Positions 15,129 to 17,273 of a stretch of 17,273 nt of DNA are shown one piece after another. Source of the stretch: an uncultured Caryophanales bacterium (GTDB lineage: Bacteria; Bacillota_I; Bacilli_A; Acholeplasmatales; Anaeroplasmataceae); assembly GCA_937885165.1 (NCBI GenBank), contig CAKZZJ010000002.1, forward strand, positions 1 to 17,273, read 5' to 3'. Each line of letters starts with the position of its first letter. The stretch's first letter is position 1. The position numbers and the translations under genes are program-made. The notes beneath the pieces are model-generated. The model did not search any database. It saw only the letters and a list, made by a program, of their open reading frames with translations, and was not told the DNA's origin.

Positions 15129-16931
15129 ATGGAAAACAAATTAGTAGTTAATATTATTCACAGACCTGAGCTTTCACCAGAATATTCAAAGAATGCTTTA
15201 GGTAAAGTAGAAGATACACAGGATGAGTCACTTGAAATATTTAAATTTCAGCAAGAATGTGCTCACAAAAATAATTTAAGGACAACTATTCAAATTACTT
15301 ATGCGTCATTATTTTCAGATGTAATTGTTAAACTTGCTAAAGAGCATCATGAAAAATATGGTGATGAAATAGGTTTATCTTTACTTGGACTTCCATGTGA
15401 AGAATTTAAAGAAAAATATAAGACTGATGATTTTTGTATCTGGATGTTTTCAGATGAAGATAAAAAGAAAATAATTGATGATGTATTTAAATTATTTTAT
15501 GATAAATTTGGTTTTTATCCAAAGTCAACAGGTAGTTATTTTTTAGATGCATATACAATAAATTATATCAAAGAAAAATATCCAAGCGTTGAATGTGCAA
15601 TCGCTACATGTTTTGAAGAAGGCCCTAAGGCATATCATACATGTAATAATTCATGGTATACATTTATGGATGGTGGTCCTTGGAACCCATGGATTCCATC
15701 AAAATTGAATTCACATTGTCCTGCATCATCAAAAGAAGATGATTCTGGAATTGTTGCTATACCACATTTATCAAGAGATTTACTTGCTTGTTTTGATGGT
15801 AATGGATCAAATTTTGGTACACATCCTCAGAATGTATTAAGAGGAATGATTTATTATAATGATAATGGATCATATGAATATCCATATTTATATAACCTAA
15901 TTGATCAATATCATCATTTAGGTAAATATAATAATGATTTTTCTTATAATATGATGTTTGTTGGACCAGGCTGGTTAAATAAAAAGGGTCGTTGGGAAGC
16001 TTCATATGAACTTTTAGCTAAATCATATGAAGATGGTATGAAATATTACGGCTATTTAAAAAGAAGCGGTAAATTGTTAGATTTAACAATGTCAGAACTT
16101 GCCCAATATTATCGTGAAAATCACCCTGATTACAGAGTTGGTGAAAGTGCATTATGGAAAGATATATTGTATGGTTCTACAAAAGAACAATTTTGGTATG
16201 CATCTCCATATTTTAGATTCGCTCTTGATTTCAATCAAGGAGGAGCGATGATTGATTTAAGACCTTATAGTGCTAGATGTAAACAAGAAATAGGTATCGG
16301 CCATAAGGAAGTATATGATGCATCTTATCCATATTTAATTCAGGCTAATTATCGTGCTGGTTATTTTACTCATTATGCTGGTGCTGGTTTAGTTAAATCA
16401 TGTAAGGTTACATATCATGGATTAACTGTTGATTTATGCTTAACTAAGACAATGGCTAAATTTGAGCGTGATGGCTTATTAATTAAACTTACAACAAATC
16501 CAGTTGAAATAACTTTAGATAATGAAACATTAAAAATCCAATCTGTATTTATGGTAAATGAAGAAACAGGAGAATTCATTACTGAGAGAATATTATTAAA
16601 TGAAGTAAAAGATGAAGTAACATTTACTGAATATTTCACTGGTGCCTTCGGCACTACTGAATATCAGGCTCCTCTTTATAATTTAACACTTGGTGTTGAT
16701 GATGAGGAAATTAATTTTACTTACAAAGGTAAAAATGTTACCAAGAATAATGCTAAATGTGCTTATGTTAATATCCCTGATATTAATACTAAGGTTATGA
16801 TGTATGGCGATAATGATTCATTATCAGTATTAGAAGGAATAGCCTTCTCACCGAATTATCGTTTATCATTAGTTAAAAAGATTAACAAAGGAGTTGTACG
16901 TTCATGTCTTTCTCTACAAAAGGTAAATTAA
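15129..16931 (+). CDS. Uncharacterised 600-residue cytoplasmic protein in the alpha-glucan operon
   Basis: I do not recognise a characterised enzyme. There is no signal peptide or membrane segment, so the product should be cytoplasmic, unlike the two lipoproteins before it. AAAGGA eight bases upstream sets the ATG; the gap to the pullulanase stop is 12 bases, so co-expression is likely. Residues about 1-350 alternate beta strands and helices as in a barrel (VVNIIHRPEL, GDEIGLSLLGL, GFYPKSTGSYFLDAYTINY, IATCFEEG, NSWYTFMDGGPWNPWIPSK); many Trp, His, Asp and Glu suggest a carbohydrate active site. Residues about 350-600 are beta-rich (ASPYFRFALDFNQGGAMIDLRPY, VDLCLTKTMAKF), as in sugar-enzyme accessory domains. 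From memory it recalls DUF3863/DUF3864-type proteins with a deacetylase/GH57-like barrel; this is unverified. The last 28 bases overlap the next gene, and the extreme C-terminus may have been altered at the junction. Confidence 0.85.
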   Translation: MENKLVVNIIHRPELSPEYSKNALGKVEDTQDESLEIFKFQQECAHKNNLRTTIQITYASLFSDVIVKLAKEHHEKYGDEIGLSLLGLPCEEFKEKYKTDDFCIWMFSDEDKKKIIDDVFKLFYDKFGFYPKSTGSYFLDAYTINYIKEKYPSVECAIATCFEEGPKAYHTCNNSWYTFMDGGPWNPWIPSKLNSHCPASSKEDDSGIVAIPHLSRDLLACFDGNGSNFGTHPQNVLRGMIYYNDNGSYEYPYLYNLIDQYHHLGKYNNDFSYNMMFVGPGWLNKKGRWEASYELLAKSYEDGMKYYGYLKRSGKLLDLTMSELAQYYRENHPDYRVGESALWKDILYGSTKEQFWYASPYFRFALDFNQGGAMIDLRPYSARCKQEIGIGHKEVYDASYPYLIQANYRAGYFTHYAGAGLVKSCKVTYHGLTVDLCLTKTMAKFERDGLLIKLTTNPVEITLDNETLKIQSVFMVNEETGEFITERILLNEVKDEVTFTEYFTGAFGTTEYQAPLYNLTLGVDDEEINFTYKGKNVTKNNAKCAYVNIPDINTKVMMYGDNDSLSVLEGIAFSPNYRLSLVKKINKGVVRSCLSLQKVN

Positions 16932-17125
16932 ATTACAGATGTCCATCATGCTTTATGCGTGATATCGATATGGATATGTTTTACGATAAAGAAAAGGGCG
17001 AGTATTATTGCCTGCGCTGTCAGTATCACGGGACAGAAAAGGACGTTTTGGAAAAGAACGAACTTGCGCGTTTCCGCTACGGCGCAATGTATAAACGCTT
17101 TGATTTTGAGGAAGATAATGGCTGA
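16904..17125 (+). CDS. Small zinc-ribbon protein
   Basis: A 73-residue protein with two CxxC pairs (CPSC near residue 13 and CLRC near residue 37) separated by about 20 residues containing DIDMDMFYDKEKGEYY, which is the pattern of a zinc ribbon. A charged, probably helical C-terminus follows (EKDVLEKNELARFRYG). Function unknown; similar small zinc ribbons occur in Clostridia. The start ATG 16904 lies inside the end of the preceding gene, with AAAGGAG about 10 bases upstream. Its stop overlaps the start of the second GH53 gene by 8 bases, suggesting translational coupling to it. Codons such as CTG CGC, GCG and CGC from about base 16990 differ from all preceding genes. Confidence 0.75.
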   Translation: MSFSTKGKLNYRCPSCFMRDIDMDMFYDKEKGEYYCLRCQYHGTEKDVLEKNELARFRYGAMYKRFDFEEDNG

Positions 17126-17273
17126 AAGGTTTATTATAGGAGCCGACGTTTCAAGTCTTATAGAAGTTGAGGAATGCGGCGGAAAGTTTTATGATAACGG
17201 CGTGTGTTCTGATGCGGTCACAATACTGGGCCGTCACGGCGTAAGGCTTTTAAGGCTTCGTCTGTGGAACGAT
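16932..17273. other. Segment of distinct base composition at the window edge
   Basis: Hand count gives 133 G+C in 293 bases (45%) for 16981-17273, against about 28-30% in sampled lines of the preceding gene (17 of 60 for 16861-16920). Codon choice shifts to GC-rich synonyms (CGC, CTG, GGC, GCG). It covers the zinc-ribbon gene and the start of a second GH53 gene. Consistent with horizontal acquisition or with an assembly join; no insertion sequence, integrase or direct repeat is visible at the boundary. Confidence 0.8.
17118..17273 (+). CDS. Second GH53 endo-beta-1,4-galactanase-like protein, 3'-truncated by window edge
   Basis: Only the first 52 codons are present, but they match the start of a GH53 catalytic domain: FIIGADVSSLIEVEE, a GKFYDNG block, and ILGRHGVRLLRLRLWND. 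These align with FVLGMDSSQV, KYYNFDG and NGINCIRVRVWNDP of the first galactanase (3170-5200). The domain begins at residue 4 with no room for a signal peptide, so this enzyme would be cytoplasmic and act on imported galacto-oligosaccharides, unlike the surface paralogue. GAGGAA four bases upstream supports ATG 17118; the start overlaps the stop of the zinc-ribbon gene. The catalytic Glu residues lie beyond the window. Codon use differs from the first galactanase gene. Confidence 0.85.
   Translation, partial: MAERFIIGADVSSLIEVEECGGKFYDNGVCSDAVTILGRHGVRLLRLRLWND

Noticed and set aside
1..17273. tRNA, rRNA, riboswitch, phage or insertion-sequence genes
   Set aside because: None recognised; the intergenic gaps are short and hold only promoters, operators and hairpins.

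Overview
This window looks like chromosome from an AT-rich, Gram-positive gut-type bacterium of the Bacilli/Erysipelotrichia kind (Firmicutes). The evidence is about 30% GC in most genes, strong AGGAGG-type ribosome binding sites, surface enzymes that are lipoproteins with a Cys lipobox, and carbohydrate ABC transporters. TGA is used as a stop, so the mycoplasma code does not apply. The genus cannot be named from sequence alone.

Left part (1-5200): the 3' two thirds of glucose-6-phosphate isomerase (pgi) ends at a perfect hairpin terminator. A phytoene-desaturase-like FAD oxidoreductase follows. Two minus-strand genes come next: a four-repeat Sel1 protein, and a surface endo-beta-1,4-galactanase lipoprotein (GH53, Ig-like domain, CBM61-like domain). 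Terminators separate all of these units.

Centre (5201-10858): a 212-base divergent regulatory region drives the galactanase leftward and a maltose/maltodextrin-type ABC operon rightward. The operon encodes a binding protein, two permeases and an MsmK/MalK-type ATPase. Its promoter is a consensus TTGACA-17-TATAAT whose spacer contains eight consecutive G. It is followed by two abutting CcpA/LacI-family operator-like boxes, one matching the cre consensus perfectly. The binding protein carries an extra C-terminal domain resembling starch-binding SusE/SusF-type modules.

Right part (10859-16931): an alpha-amylase lipoprotein (GH13, MPDLN motif), a type I pullulanase lipoprotein (CBM41-CBM48-GH13) and a 600-residue cytoplasmic protein of unknown function sit 9-12 bases apart. 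The inferred pathway is that surface amylase and pullulanase cut starch, glycogen or pullulan to malto-oligosaccharides, the ABC transporter imports them, and cytoplasmic enzymes (possibly including the unknown protein) process them to glucose phosphates, where Pgi acts.

Right edge (about 16930-17273): base composition jumps to about 45% GC with different codon use. A small zinc-ribbon protein is followed by the first 52 codons of a second GH53 enzyme without a signal peptide. This is either horizontally acquired DNA or an assembly join.

No tRNA, rRNA, CRISPR array or insertion sequence was recognised. No gap between genes exceeds 212 bases.
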